DNA from: Leeuwenhoekiella polynyae
GTDB taxonomy: Bacteria > Bacteroidota > Bacteroidia > Flavobacteriales > Flavobacteriaceae
Assembly: GCF_042683665.1 (NCBI RefSeq)
Contig: NZ_JBHUOO010000003.1
Strand: one strand, 5' to 3'
Length of the DNA: 64,000 nucleotides
Of the stretch, positions 35,495 to 43,834 are shown piece by piece. Position numbers and translations under genes: made by a program. Within the stretch, counting starts at the first letter, position 1, and every line of letters begins with the position of its first letter. The notes under the pieces were generated by a model. That model was given only the letters and a program-made list of their open reading frames with translations. It did not search any database and was not told the origin of the DNA.

Positions 35495-35734
35495 ATGCGT
35501 GATTTTGTAAAGTATACTCAAAAAACGATCTCTTTTAAATTAGATAAAGGAGGTATCTATATGTACCGGTTTTCTCAAATACAATACGTAGAAGCTTATG
35601 ATGATCACCTCGTTATTTATAGATCTAAAAAGAAATTTGAAAAGGTAAATACTTCAGGTTATGCTAAAGCTGATGTAAACAGGTTTATTGATCTGCTTCA
35701 ATCCAAAACGAATACCATTACCGAAGCTGTCTAG
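35495..35734 (+). CDS. Small PH-like cytoplasmic protein
   Basis: 79 residues, MRDFVKYTQKTISFKLDKGG and IYMYRFSQIQYVEAYDDHLV, then YRSKKKFEKVNTSGYAKADV. The alternation of strands followed by a final helix resembles small PH-like domains attached to membrane hairpins. The start at 35495 is preferred; an in-frame Met at 35456 would overlap the preceding ORF. The stop overlaps the rsmI gene end by 4 nt. Confidence 0.5.
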   Translation: MRDFVKYTQKTISFKLDKGGIYMYRFSQIQYVEAYDDHLVIYRSKKKFEKVNTSGYAKADVNRFIDLLQSKTNTITEAV

Positions 35735-36408
35735 TTTTTAGATTTACCGGCTACTACAATTACAAGTTCTCCTTTAGGGGGTTTGCTTTCAAAATGCTGT
35801 AGCACTTCTTCTGCAGTGCCGCGCACAGTCTCTTCGTGTAGTTTTGAGATCTCTCTGGAAACTGAAATTCTTCGGTCTGCACCAAAATATTCTGCCATAT
35901 GTTTTAGCGTCTTCAACAACTTGTGCGGACTCTCATAAAAAATCATAGTACGTTCTTCTTCGGCTAAACTTAAAAAACGGGTTTGACGCCCTTTCTTAAC
36001 CGGAAGAAAACCTTCAAAAATAAATTTATCATTAGGTAAACCACTGTTAACCAATGCGGGTACAAAAGCAGTAGCACCCGGCAAACAATCTACTTCGAGT
36101 CCGGCTTCAACACAAGCACGCGTTAATAAAAATCCAGGGTCAGATATTGCCGGAGTACCCGCATCACTAATCAAAGCAATGGTCTGACCATTTTTAATAC
36201 GGTCTACGATACCTTCTACCGTTTTATGCTCGTTGTGCATATGATGCGAATGCATCTGGGTAGTGATCTCAAAATGCTTTAAAAGCTTACCACTGGTGCG
36301 GGTATCTTCAGCAAGTATAAGATCTGCTTCTTGCAAGACCTTAACCGCTCTAAAGGTCATATCGTCAAGATTACCTATAGGTGTGGGAACTAGAAAAAGT
36401 TTGGCCAT
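35731..36408 (-). CDS. rsmI: 16S rRNA (cytidine-1402 2'-O)-methyltransferase
   Basis: 225 residues of the tetrapyrrole-methylase-like fold. Motifs: LFLVPTPIGNLDDMTFRA at the N-terminus, ILAEDTRTSGKLL, LISDAGTPAISDPGFLL, the central LPGATAFVPALVNSGLP, and FYESPHKLLKTL. These are diagnostic for RsmI, which methylates C1402 of 16S rRNA using SAM. It stands alone, convergent with the small ORFs. Confidence 0.93.
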   Translation of the reverse strand: MAKLFLVPTPIGNLDDMTFRAVKVLQEADLILAEDTRTSGKLLKHFEITTQMHSHHMHNEHKTVEGIVDRIKNGQTIALISDAGTPAISDPGFLLTRACVEAGLEVDCLPGATAFVPALVNSGLPNDKFIFEGFLPVKKGRQTRFLSLAEEERTMIFYESPHKLLKTLKHMAEYFGADRRISVSREISKLHEETVRGTAEEVLQHFESKPPKGELVIVVAGKSKN

Positions 36409-36462
36409 AGTGCCTCAATCAATTTTACTCGGTAGTCGAGATTAAAAAATTCTACGTATTGC

Positions 36463-37350
36463 CTAAGCTAATTTTCGAGCAACTAAGTCTTTAAAACGCG
36501 TTTCATAAACCTCTTTACCTTCCCAATTGTTATAGTCTGGCTTTACCATCTGGTCTATTAAATCAAAAGCTTCTTGTTGACTGTTTACCGTATTGAGCTG
36601 TGACAATACACGATTGTAATCAGAATTACTACCGTTAAATAAATGCTTGATAAATGCAATGCGGTCATTGAGTCCAAAGGAAAGTCCCCGCGATACACTA
36701 TCGTTTAATTTTCTAGGTTTTGACGGCTCATCGGTTTTAGTATCCTCAAATTCTGCAATGCGACCGTATTCTCCTATCTCGTCTTTATCATTCTTTACCG
36801 GTTGCGGCTGTTGCGTAATTTGCTGAAACATCGCTTCTATCGCGTCTGCCTCTGGTGGCATTTGCGCTACGATATCCTTTATCTTTTCCATCACCGGCTC
36901 GTGTAAAGAAGCCTGATTGATTTTCTCTTCTGGTTTAGAATTAGCTGAAGTTTCCTCAGCCTTTTGCTCGCTATTTGATTCTTGAGGCTGAGACACTCGT
37001 AAACGTTCAAAAAGTTCTTCGTTAGCCGCAGCGATACGGGCTATACGCTCTAAATCGGTTTCTTCTTTTTCTGGTGTTTCAGCAGGTGCAACAACCTCTC
37101 GTTGCTGTTGTACTTCTTCAATACTTTCAGCAATCACCTCAGCGTTTTCATGCTCAAGTGCAGTTATGATTTCGCCTTTACCAATGGTCGGCTTTGCAGC
37201 ATCAAAATTTGCTTCTACATAAGCCATTATAGATAAGGCTTCATAAATCTTCTGGGCTTCTAACTTGAGGCTGTTATAATCACTCTCTGAGTCAAGTTTT
37301 AAAATCTTGTGCGCCAGGCTAACCAAGTCAGATTTTAATTTCTTCTTCAT
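36463..37350 (-). CDS. Conserved hypothetical protein with acidic low-complexity centre
   Basis: 295 residues, cytoplasmic. A helical N-terminus (KKKLKSDLVSLAHKILKL) leads into a long Glu/Gln-rich disordered part (about residues 75-200) and ends in an ordered C-terminal domain (LNDRIAFIKHLFNGSNSDYN, then FDLIDQMVKPDYNNWEGKEV). The end domain is reminiscent of conserved flavobacterial proteins found next to tdk, but I cannot name a function. It is divergent from tdk. Confidence 0.65.
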   Translation of the reverse strand: MKKKLKSDLVSLAHKILKLDSESDYNSLKLEAQKIYEALSIMAYVEANFDAAKPTIGKGEIITALEHENAEVIAESIEEVQQQREVVAPAETPEKEETDLERIARIAAANEELFERLRVSQPQESNSEQKAEETSANSKPEEKINQASLHEPVMEKIKDIVAQMPPEADAIEAMFQQITQQPQPVKNDKDEIGEYGRIAEFEDTKTDEPSKPRKLNDSVSRGLSFGLNDRIAFIKHLFNGSNSDYNRVLSQLNTVNSQQEAFDLIDQMVKPDYNNWEGKEVYETRFKDLVARKLA

Positions 37351-37451
37351 AAGTTTTTTGTTTGCTCTGTTTATTTGCTGGGGTTTTTAATAAATTTGCT
37401 TAGCCCTCAAAGAATAGCACCTTTGCCCTTTAAGAGGTTGAAAAGTACGAA

Positions 37452-38093
37452 ATGTTTCTCGAAAATACCGTTAATCATAAAGAGCAATTTGGATGGATAG
37501 AAGTCATATGTGGCTCTATGTTCTCTGGCAAAACCGAAGAATTAATTCGTAGGTTAAAGCGTGCCAAATTTGCAAAACAGAAGGTTGAAATCTTCAAACC
37601 TTCTATAGATACCCGCTATGATGAAGAATTAGTTATCTCTCATGATGCTAACGAAATTAGATCTACTCCGGTTCCTGCAGCTGCAAATATTCCCATTCTT
37701 GCAGATGGTTGTGACGTGGTAGGTATTGATGAAGCTCAGTTTTTTGATGACGAGATTGTAAAAGTCTGCAATGATCTGGCTAATCGCGGCGTGCGCGTTA
37801 TTGTTGCCGGTCTGGATATGGATTTTAAAGGAAATCCCTTTGGCCCCATGCCGGCACTTATGGCTACAGCAGAATATGTAACTAAAGTACACGCAGTCTG
37901 TACCCGTACAGGGAATCTGGCACAATTCAGTTATCGTAAAGCTACCAGTGACGATCTAGTTTTATTAGGAGAAACAGAAGAATACGAACCTTTAAGTCGC
38001 AGTGCTTACTATAAAGCGATGCTACGCGAACGCCTTAAAACCATTGAGGTTAAAGACCCTGAAGAACTCAAAAACCCTAAAACAAAAAATTAA
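37452..38093 (+). CDS. tdk: Thymidine kinase
   Basis: 213 residues. P-loop GSMFSGKTEE at 21-30, Walker-B-like GIDEAQFFDD, and lid/thymidine-site elements VIVAGLDMDFKGNPFGPMP and AVCTRTGNLAQFSYR. One cysteine of the usual zinc pair is visible in AVCTRTG and the rest of the ribbon is divergent. The enzyme salvages thymidine to dTMP. alr begins directly after its stop (38094). Confidence 0.93.
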   Translation: MFLENTVNHKEQFGWIEVICGSMFSGKTEELIRRLKRAKFAKQKVEIFKPSIDTRYDEELVISHDANEIRSTPVPAAANIPILADGCDVVGIDEAQFFDDEIVKVCNDLANRGVRVIVAGLDMDFKGNPFGPMPALMATAEYVTKVHAVCTRTGNLAQFSYRKATSDDLVLLGETEEYEPLSRSAYYKAMLRERLKTIEVKDPEELKNPKTKN

Positions 38094-39191
38094 ATGCCAC
38101 ACACCGTTCTCGAAATAGACCTCAGCGCATTAGAACATAATTACGATTATCTCAGGTCTAAATTGAGACCAGAGGTAAAGATGCTAGCTGTAGTTAAGGC
38201 TTATGCATATGGAAGTGAGTCTGTAGCCATCGCAAAAAAGCTAGAAGAAAAAGGAGTTGATTATTTTGCTGTTGCATATACCGCAGAAGGAATCACGCTA
38301 AGAGAAGCAGGTGTCAAAACACCTATTCTGGTGCTGCATCCACAAATTGAAAATTTTGCCGAAATAATTGAGTACAACCTAGAGCCTAGTATTTATAGTT
38401 TCAGAGTACTAAAAGCTTTTACTGAAATAGCTGAGGCTAAATGGATAAAGGAATATCCTATTCATATTAAATTCAATACCGGGTTGAACCGTCTGGGCTT
38501 CAAAGACGTAAATGAGAAAGATATTCTAGATCAACTTAATGCTACAAAAGCCTTAAAAGTTATATCGCTATTCTCACATCTGGTAGCTAGTGAAGATATG
38601 AACGAACGCAGTTTTACGCAGTATCAGATCGAAACCTTTGAGAAGAATGCAAAGCATATGATTGAGGGGTTGGGCTACGCACCTATGATGCATCAGAGCA
38701 ACACTTCGGCAATTATTAATTATCCTGAAGCACAATTTGATATGGTGCGCAGTGGTATTGGTCTTTTCGGCTATGGAAACACGCAAGAAGAAGATCTTAA
38801 GCTAAAACCGGTTGCGACTTTAAAAACTGTTATTTCACAGATACACGATGTGGCTGTAAATGAAACTGTGGGTTACAACAGGGCACACACGGCTGCAAAA
38901 TTAGAGCGCAGTGCTACACTGCCCATAGGTCATGCAGACGGTATCGCACGTACTTATGGAAAAGGTCGTGGCTATGTAATGATTCACGGTAAAAAAGCTC
39001 CAATTATAGGTAACGTTTGTATGGATATGATTATGGTAAATGTTACCGAAATAGATTGCCAAGAAGGAGATGAGGTTATTGTTTTTGGAAAAGATGCTTC
39101 TGCAGTAGCGCTCTCTGCACGTATTAACAGCATTCCTTATGAGTTGATTACAGCGATTTCTCAACGTGTAAAACGAAAAATTATAGAATAA
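38094..39191 (+). CDS. alr: Alanine racemase
   Basis: 365 residues. The PLP-binding lysine is Lys35 in MLAVVKAYAYG. Substrate and dimer motifs follow: IKFNTGLNRLGF, MHQSNTSAIINYPEAQFDMV, RSGIGLFGYG, ETVGYNRA and GNVCMDMIMV. It makes D-alanine for peptidoglycan. The start codon follows the tdk stop immediately. mscL follows after 77 nt. Confidence 0.94.
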   Translation: MPHTVLEIDLSALEHNYDYLRSKLRPEVKMLAVVKAYAYGSESVAIAKKLEEKGVDYFAVAYTAEGITLREAGVKTPILVLHPQIENFAEIIEYNLEPSIYSFRVLKAFTEIAEAKWIKEYPIHIKFNTGLNRLGFKDVNEKDILDQLNATKALKVISLFSHLVASEDMNERSFTQYQIETFEKNAKHMIEGLGYAPMMHQSNTSAIINYPEAQFDMVRSGIGLFGYGNTQEEDLKLKPVATLKTVISQIHDVAVNETVGYNRAHTAAKLERSATLPIGHADGIARTYGKGRGYVMIHGKKAPIIGNVCMDMIMVNVTEIDCQEGDEVIVFGKDASAVALSARINSIPYELITAISQRVKRKIIE

Positions 39192-39268
39192 GTAACAACT
39201 ATAACTTTTATAATCTTTTTTAATTTCAATATATTAGTCCTCTCATTAACTAAAACCAACCTAAACTC

Positions 39269-39688
39269 ATGGCGTTTTTAAAAGATTTTAAAGCATTTTT
39301 AATGAAAGGCGACATCATTGCTCTTGCTACAGCGGTGATAATAGGTGGAGCCTTTAATAAAATTGTAGGCTCGTTAGTAAAAGACATCATTATGCCCGTT
39401 ATCGGGGTATTAATGGGTGGTAAAAACGTTAACAACCTTTTTTTCTCACTAGACGGTGGCGAGTATGAGACCGTTGATGCAGCTGTTGAAGCCGGAGGTG
39501 CAATTCTGACCTACGGTAACTTTCTACAAGCAGTAATCGATTTTATCATCATTGGTTTTGTGATTTTCTGGTTGCTGAAAGGTTATGAAAAAACCAAAAA
39601 GAAAGAAGAAGCAAAACCTGCCGCTCCAAAAGGACCTACTCAGGAAGAATTGCTTATCGAGATTCGCGACGAATTGAAAAAGAAGTAA
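39269..39688 (+). CDS. mscL: Large-conductance mechanosensitive channel
   Basis: 139 residues. DFKAFLMKGDIIALATAVIIGGAF in the first membrane helix, PVIGVLMGG, a periplasmic loop, FLQAVIDFIIIGFVIFWLL as helix 2 and a charged C-terminal helix (TQEELLIEIRDELKKK). All hallmark parts of MscL, the osmotic safety valve. An intergenic repeat starts exactly at its stop codon. Confidence 0.94.
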   Translation: MAFLKDFKAFLMKGDIIALATAVIIGGAFNKIVGSLVKDIIMPVIGVLMGGKNVNNLFFSLDGGEYETVDAAVEAGGAILTYGNFLQAVIDFIIIGFVIFWLLKGYEKTKKKEEAKPAAPKGPTQEELLIEIRDELKKK

Positions 39689-39780
39689 ACTACCTCGTGA
39701 CAAACCGAGGCATTCGTTAGAAACAAATTTTCAATTTCGAGGTAAGCCTTTGGACATTATACCCTTTGGCGGTGCCAATA
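39688..39780 (+). repeat. Dispersed intergenic repeat, copy 1
   Basis: Shares three blocks with copy 2: AACTACCTCG at the start, a 33-bp block with two differences starting GCATTC, and an end block CCCTTTGGCGGTGCCAAT that contains the small hairpin TTGGC/GCCAA. Same orientation as copy 2. The function is unknown. The two copies bracket the asd-peptidase pair. Confidence 0.7.
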
Positions 39781-39834
39781 AAAACTTTCGTGCGTCAAGC
39801 ACAAACCGCTGCACTGCAGACTTAATTTTAATTA

Positions 39835-39865
39835 AACCCTCGAAGAAATTCGGGGGTTCTTTTTG
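39835..39865 (+). terminator. Rho-independent terminator
   Basis: AACCCTCGAA, a GAAA loop, TTCGGGGGTT and a TCTTTTT tail. It probably ends transcription from mscL, after the repeat. From here to asd at 40102 I see nothing further apart from AT-rich spacer. Confidence 0.7.
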
Positions 39866-40101
39866 TTATATAAATAACATAATGTATTTGAAACACACAA
39901 AATGTCACTTTTTAAACAAATCTGTATATTTTTAAGAACTTAGTCCGCTATTTTATAAAGTGTTGCTACTTTTGGCCTCCCTGAGGAGTTGACCTTGTAA
40001 TAAACCAACATTCAGGGTTTAACTGATTTTTCAGCTTTAAAAAATTAAACCAATTAGTACACTCAACTTTTTGAGATTTTAGATACGCTAAATAATAGAT
40101 T

Positions 40102-41091
40102 ATGAAAGTAGCTGTTGTAGGCGCTACCGGGATGGTAGGCCATGTAATGTTGCAAGTATTAGCAGAACGCAACTTCCCAATAACCGAATTAATACCTGTG
40201 GCCAGCGAGCGCTCTGTAGGTAAAACGGTTTCTTATAAAGGTAAAGATTATACAATTAGCTCTATGGAAGATGCTATCGCAGCACGCCCTGATATTGCAA
40301 TCTTTTCTGCCGGTGGTAATACTTCTTTAGAATTTGCTCCTAAGTTTGCAGCAGTAGGTACAACAGTTGTAGACAACTCTTCTGCCTGGAGGATGGATCC
40401 GGAAAAGAAATTAATTGTTCCGGAAATCAATGCAGATGAGTTAACCGATACTGATAAAATTATCGCGAACCCCAACTGTTCTACCATTCAAATGGTCTTA
40501 GCATTGGCTCCCTTACACAAAAAATATAAAATCAAGCGTCTGGTAATTTCGACTTACCAATCTATTACCGGTACCGGTGTTAAAGCGGTACAGCAGTTAG
40601 AAAATGAATATAAGGGTGAGAAAGGCGAGATGGCCTACAACTACCCTATTCACCGTAACGCAATCCCTGCTTGTGATGTATTTACCGAAAATGGTTACAC
40701 CAAAGAAGAAATGAAACTCGTTAACGAGACTCAGAAAATTTTAGGGGATAAAACTATTGCTGTAACTGCCACTGCAGTGCGTATTCCGGTTGTGGGTGGT
40801 CACTCTGAAGCGATCAACGTGCAGTTTGAAAACGATTTTGATCTTTCTGAAGTGCGTCAACTTTTACAGGCGCAGGATGGTGTTACGGTACAGGATAACC
40901 CGGACACCAACACCTACCCGATGCCTATTTATGCAGAAGGTAAAAACGATGTATTTGTAGGTCGTTTACGTCGTGATTTTTCTCAGGAAAACACCTTGAA
41001 TATGTGGGTGGTTGCAGATAACCTGCGTAAAGGTGCTGCTACAAACGCGGTACAAATCGCTGAATATTTAGCAGCTAAAGAATTGGTTTAA
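40102..41091 (+). CDS. asd: Aspartate-semialdehyde dehydrogenase
   Basis: 329 residues. The NADP motif GATGMVGHVMLQVL opens the protein, the catalytic cysteine lies in NPNCSTIQMV, followed by STYQSITGTGVKAVQQLENE and VRIPVVGGHSEAINVQ with the active-site His region. It reduces aspartyl phosphate to the semialdehyde on the path to lysine/diaminopimelate, threonine and methionine. Monocistronic, closed by a terminator. Confidence 0.94.
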   Translation: MKVAVVGATGMVGHVMLQVLAERNFPITELIPVASERSVGKTVSYKGKDYTISSMEDAIAARPDIAIFSAGGNTSLEFAPKFAAVGTTVVDNSSAWRMDPEKKLIVPEINADELTDTDKIIANPNCSTIQMVLALAPLHKKYKIKRLVISTYQSITGTGVKAVQQLENEYKGEKGEMAYNYPIHRNAIPACDVFTENGYTKEEMKLVNETQKILGDKTIAVTATAVRIPVVGGHSEAINVQFENDFDLSEVRQLLQAQDGVTVQDNPDTNTYPMPIYAEGKNDVFVGRLRRDFSQENTLNMWVVADNLRKGAATNAVQIAEYLAAKELV

Positions 41092-41116
41092 TTCAAAAGA
41101 ACTAAATAATTATATG

Positions 41117-41150
41117 AACCTCTGAGACGTGACGTTTCAGAGGTTTTTTT
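41117..41150 (+). terminator. Rho-independent terminator of asd
   Basis: Stem AACCTCTGA/TCAGAGGTT with an 11-nt loop and a T run. Its second arm lies where the -33 element of the next promoter would be. Confidence 0.75.
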
Positions 41151-41156
41151 ATTGCC

Positions 41157-41164
41157 TATATTTG
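41157..41164 (+). promoter_or_regulatory. -7 box of the peptidase promoter
   Basis: TATATTTG, a perfect TAnnTTTG match, 21 nt before the start at 41186. A TTTC at 41135-41138, inside the preceding terminator stem, is 18 nt upstream and could serve as a weak -33 element. Confidence 0.45.
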
Positions 41165-41185
41165 AAGGAATTCAATTTGCTTCAA

Positions 41186-43351
41186 ATGAAAAAAATAGCT
41201 TATTTGGGCGCCTTCACGCTACTCTTCAGCGCCTGCGAAAATCAAGAAAAAAAAGAATCTGATATGGCAATGACCTATCCTGAAACCAAAAAAGTAGATA
41301 CCATAGACACCTATTTTGGAACTGAAGTTCCCGATCCGTATCGCTGGCTTGAAGACGACCGCAGTGCAGAAACTGAAGCCTGGGTTAAGGCTGAAAATGA
41401 AGTTACGCAGTCTTATTTATCAAAAATTCCATTTAAGGATGATATTAAGAAAAAGCTTGAAAAAATCTGGAATTACGAGAAAATTGGCGCTCCGTTTAAA
41501 GAAGGGGATTACACCTATTTCTATAAAAATGACGGACTCCAAAATCAATACGTTATCTACCGCTATAAAACCGATGCAGATCCTTCAACTGCCGAAGTGT
41601 TTTTAGATCCCAATACATTTTCTGAAGATGGAACCATTTCCCTGGGTGGACTTAGCTTTTCAGACAATGGTAAACTGGCTGCTTACAGCATTTCAGAAGG
41701 CGGAAGCGACTGGCGTAAAGCTTTGGTCATGGACGCTGAAACCAAAGAAATTACCGAAGATACTTTGGTAGATATTAAATTCAGTGGTATTTCCTGGAAA
41801 GATAATGACGGCTTTTACTACTCAAGTTACGACAAGCCTGAAGGCAGCGAACTTTCAGCAAAAACAGATCAGCATAAAGTGTATTATCACAAGCTGAACA
41901 CGCCTCAAATGGAAGACGCGTTGATTTTTGGCGGTACGCCCGAACAAAAACACCGCTATATTGGTGCCGGTACTACCGAGGATAACAACTACCTTATCGT
42001 GAGTGCCAGTAACGCAACCTCGGGAAATAAACTGTATATAAAAGATCTTACAAAACCCAATGCTGATTTCGTTACCATTCTGGACACTGATGACACCAAT
42101 ACCTCAATAATTGAAAATATAGGGTCAAAACTCTTTTTGGTTACCGATAAAGATGCGCCTAACAAAAAGATTGTGACTGTTGATGTGTCTAATCCTACGC
42201 CTGAAAACTGGGTAGATTTTATTCCGGAAACCGAAAATGTGCTTTCGCCTTCTACCGGTGGTGGCTATTTCTTTACCGAGTATATGGTTGATGCGGTTTC
42301 CCAGGTCAAGCAGTACGATTACGACGGCAACTTAGTACGTGAGGTTGAACTTCCCGGAATAGGAAGTGCCGGTGGTTTTGGCGCCAAAAAGGATGAAAAA
42401 GAACTGTATTACAGTTTTACCAATTATACCACTCCCGGAAGCATTTATAAATTCGATATTGAATCGGGTAAATCTGAGTTATTCCGTAAGCCGGCGATTA
42501 ATTTCAATCCGGAAGATTACGAGAGTAAACAGGTGTTTTATACTTCAAAAGATGGCACCAAAGTCCCAATGATTATCACCTTTAAAAAAGGCCTTGAACG
42601 CAACGGAAAAAACCCGACCATACTTTACGGTTATGGCGGATTTAATATTTCGCTTACACCCTCTTTCAGTATCACTAATGCGATCTGGATGGAAATGGGC
42701 GGAGTTTATGCCGTACCTAACCTACGTGGTGGGGGCGAATACGGGAAAGAGTGGCACGATGCGGGGACTAAAATGCAAAAGCAAAATGTATTTGACGACT
42801 TCATCGCTGCTGCAGAATATCTCATCGCCGAAAACTATACCTCGAGTGATTATTTAGCCATTCGTGGTGGTTCTAACGGTGGCTTGCTGGTTGGTGCCAC
42901 AATGACTCAAAGACCCGATTTGATGCAGGTAGCTCTTCCCGCAGTAGGCGTGATGGATATGCTGCGCTATCATACGTTTACCGCAGGGGCCGGTTGGTCT
43001 TACGATTATGGTACTTCTGAAGATAGTAAAGAGATGTTTGAGTACATTAAAGACTATTCACCCGTACACAATGTAAAAGGAGGTGTAGATTATCCTGCAA
43101 CGCTTGTAACAACAGGTGATCACGACGATCGTGTAGTCCCCGCACATAGTTTTAAGTTTGCTGCAGAACTACAGGAAAAACAAGCCGGTGATGCTCCGGT
43201 ATTGATACGTATTGAAACCGATGCCGGTCACGGTGCCGGAACTCCAGTAAGCAAGCAAATAGAGCAAACCGCAGACATTTTTGCCTTTACGCTCTACAAT
43301 ATGGGATTTGACGTACTTCCTGAAAAAACAAAAGAAAGCATTAAAGGCTAG
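41186..43351 (+). CDS. Prolyl oligopeptidase family (S9A) lipoprotein
   Basis: Start chosen at 41186 because MKKIAYLGAFTLLFSAC is a lipoprotein signal; an open frame to 41129 runs into the terminator. 721 residues: an N-terminal part (YPETKKVDTIDTYFGTEVPD, DPYRWLEDDRS), a seven-bladed propeller, and an alpha/beta-hydrolase domain with the nucleophile in IRGGSNGGLLVGA, the acid in GDHDDRVVP and His in DAGHGAG. It cleaves short peptides after proline, here probably in the periplasm. Followed by a strong terminator. Confidence 0.92.
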   Translation: MKKIAYLGAFTLLFSACENQEKKESDMAMTYPETKKVDTIDTYFGTEVPDPYRWLEDDRSAETEAWVKAENEVTQSYLSKIPFKDDIKKKLEKIWNYEKIGAPFKEGDYTYFYKNDGLQNQYVIYRYKTDADPSTAEVFLDPNTFSEDGTISLGGLSFSDNGKLAAYSISEGGSDWRKALVMDAETKEITEDTLVDIKFSGISWKDNDGFYYSSYDKPEGSELSAKTDQHKVYYHKLNTPQMEDALIFGGTPEQKHRYIGAGTTEDNNYLIVSASNATSGNKLYIKDLTKPNADFVTILDTDDTNTSIIENIGSKLFLVTDKDAPNKKIVTVDVSNPTPENWVDFIPETENVLSPSTGGGYFFTEYMVDAVSQVKQYDYDGNLVREVELPGIGSAGGFGAKKDEKELYYSFTNYTTPGSIYKFDIESGKSELFRKPAINFNPEDYESKQVFYTSKDGTKVPMIITFKKGLERNGKNPTILYGYGGFNISLTPSFSITNAIWMEMGGVYAVPNLRGGGEYGKEWHDAGTKMQKQNVFDDFIAAAEYLIAENYTSSDYLAIRGGSNGGLLVGATMTQRPDLMQVALPAVGVMDMLRYHTFTAGAGWSYDYGTSEDSKEMFEYIKDYSPVHNVKGGVDYPATLVTTGDHDDRVVPAHSFKFAAELQEKQAGDAPVLIRIETDAGHGAGTPVSKQIEQTADIFAFTLYNMGFDVLPEKTKESIKG

Positions 43352-43390
43352 ACCCCCTATCCCCAAAAGGGGGAACTCTTAAATAAAAGA

Positions 43391-43425
43391 CCTCACAGCT
43401 TTTAACAGACTGTGAGGTTTTTTTT
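43391..43425 (+). terminator. Rho-independent terminator of the peptidase gene
   Basis: Perfect stem CCTCACAG/CTGTGAGG with an 11-nt loop, followed by eight T residues. Confidence 0.8.
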
Positions 43426-43433
43426 GTTTAAGT

Positions 43434-43539
43434 AAACTACCTCGGGGCAAGTCCACTAGGCATTCATTAGAAACAAATATTCAATTTCGAGGCATCTCGA
43501 TACCGGGACGCGATATTAAACCCTTTGGCGGTGCCAATT
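43434..43539 (+). repeat. Dispersed intergenic repeat, copy 2
   Basis: Same order of blocks as copy 1 at 39688, with an additional 10-15 bp in the variable middle. Its end overlaps the stop codon of the PLDc_N gene on the other strand. An open frame with residues LETNIQFRGISIPGRDIKPF crosses it, but the copy 1 frame differs, so I do not call it a gene. Confidence 0.7.
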
Positions 43540-43744
43540 ATCTTGAAAAATAAGTACTCCTTTTTCTATTCCTGTTCTTGAATTGAAAATAAATTATTGA
43601 GCCGATCACCGGTAAAGCAATTTGTAATACCACTAGCACTGCTTTCTGATTTCTTTTTAAATTATCGTTTTGTACCAGATCTATTAAAGCCCAAAAAAGC
43701 AGAGCTAAACCAAGAACCAGATATAATATGATAAAATTATCCAT
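43538..43744 (-). CDS. Small PLDc_N-domain membrane protein
   Basis: 68 residues with two membrane helices (FIILYLVLGLALLFWALIDL and AVLVVLQIALPVIGSIIYF) linked by a polar loop, the pattern of the phospholipase-D-nuclease N-terminal domain found alone in many bacteria. Function unknown. The downstream repeat provides its last bases. Confidence 0.7.
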   Translation of the reverse strand: MDNFIILYLVLGLALLFWALIDLVQNDNLKRNQKAVLVVLQIALPVIGSIIYFQFKNRNRKRSTYFSR

Positions 43745-43834
43745 AAGAGGCTTTGTTTTAAATAAGCATTGAGTATGTTTAATATAAAGGATACCATCAG
43801 ATTATCAAATGTATCAGCAGTTAATTTTTTATAA

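Noticed and set aside
36790..37160. Acidic low-complexity region in the 295-residue protein as a repeat array
   Set aside because: The Glu/Gln richness is irregular with no fixed repeat unit; it is an ordinary disordered linker.
39750..39935. 61-codon frame after mscL
   Set aside because: It begins in the intergenic repeat and runs through a terminator, with no protein-like features.
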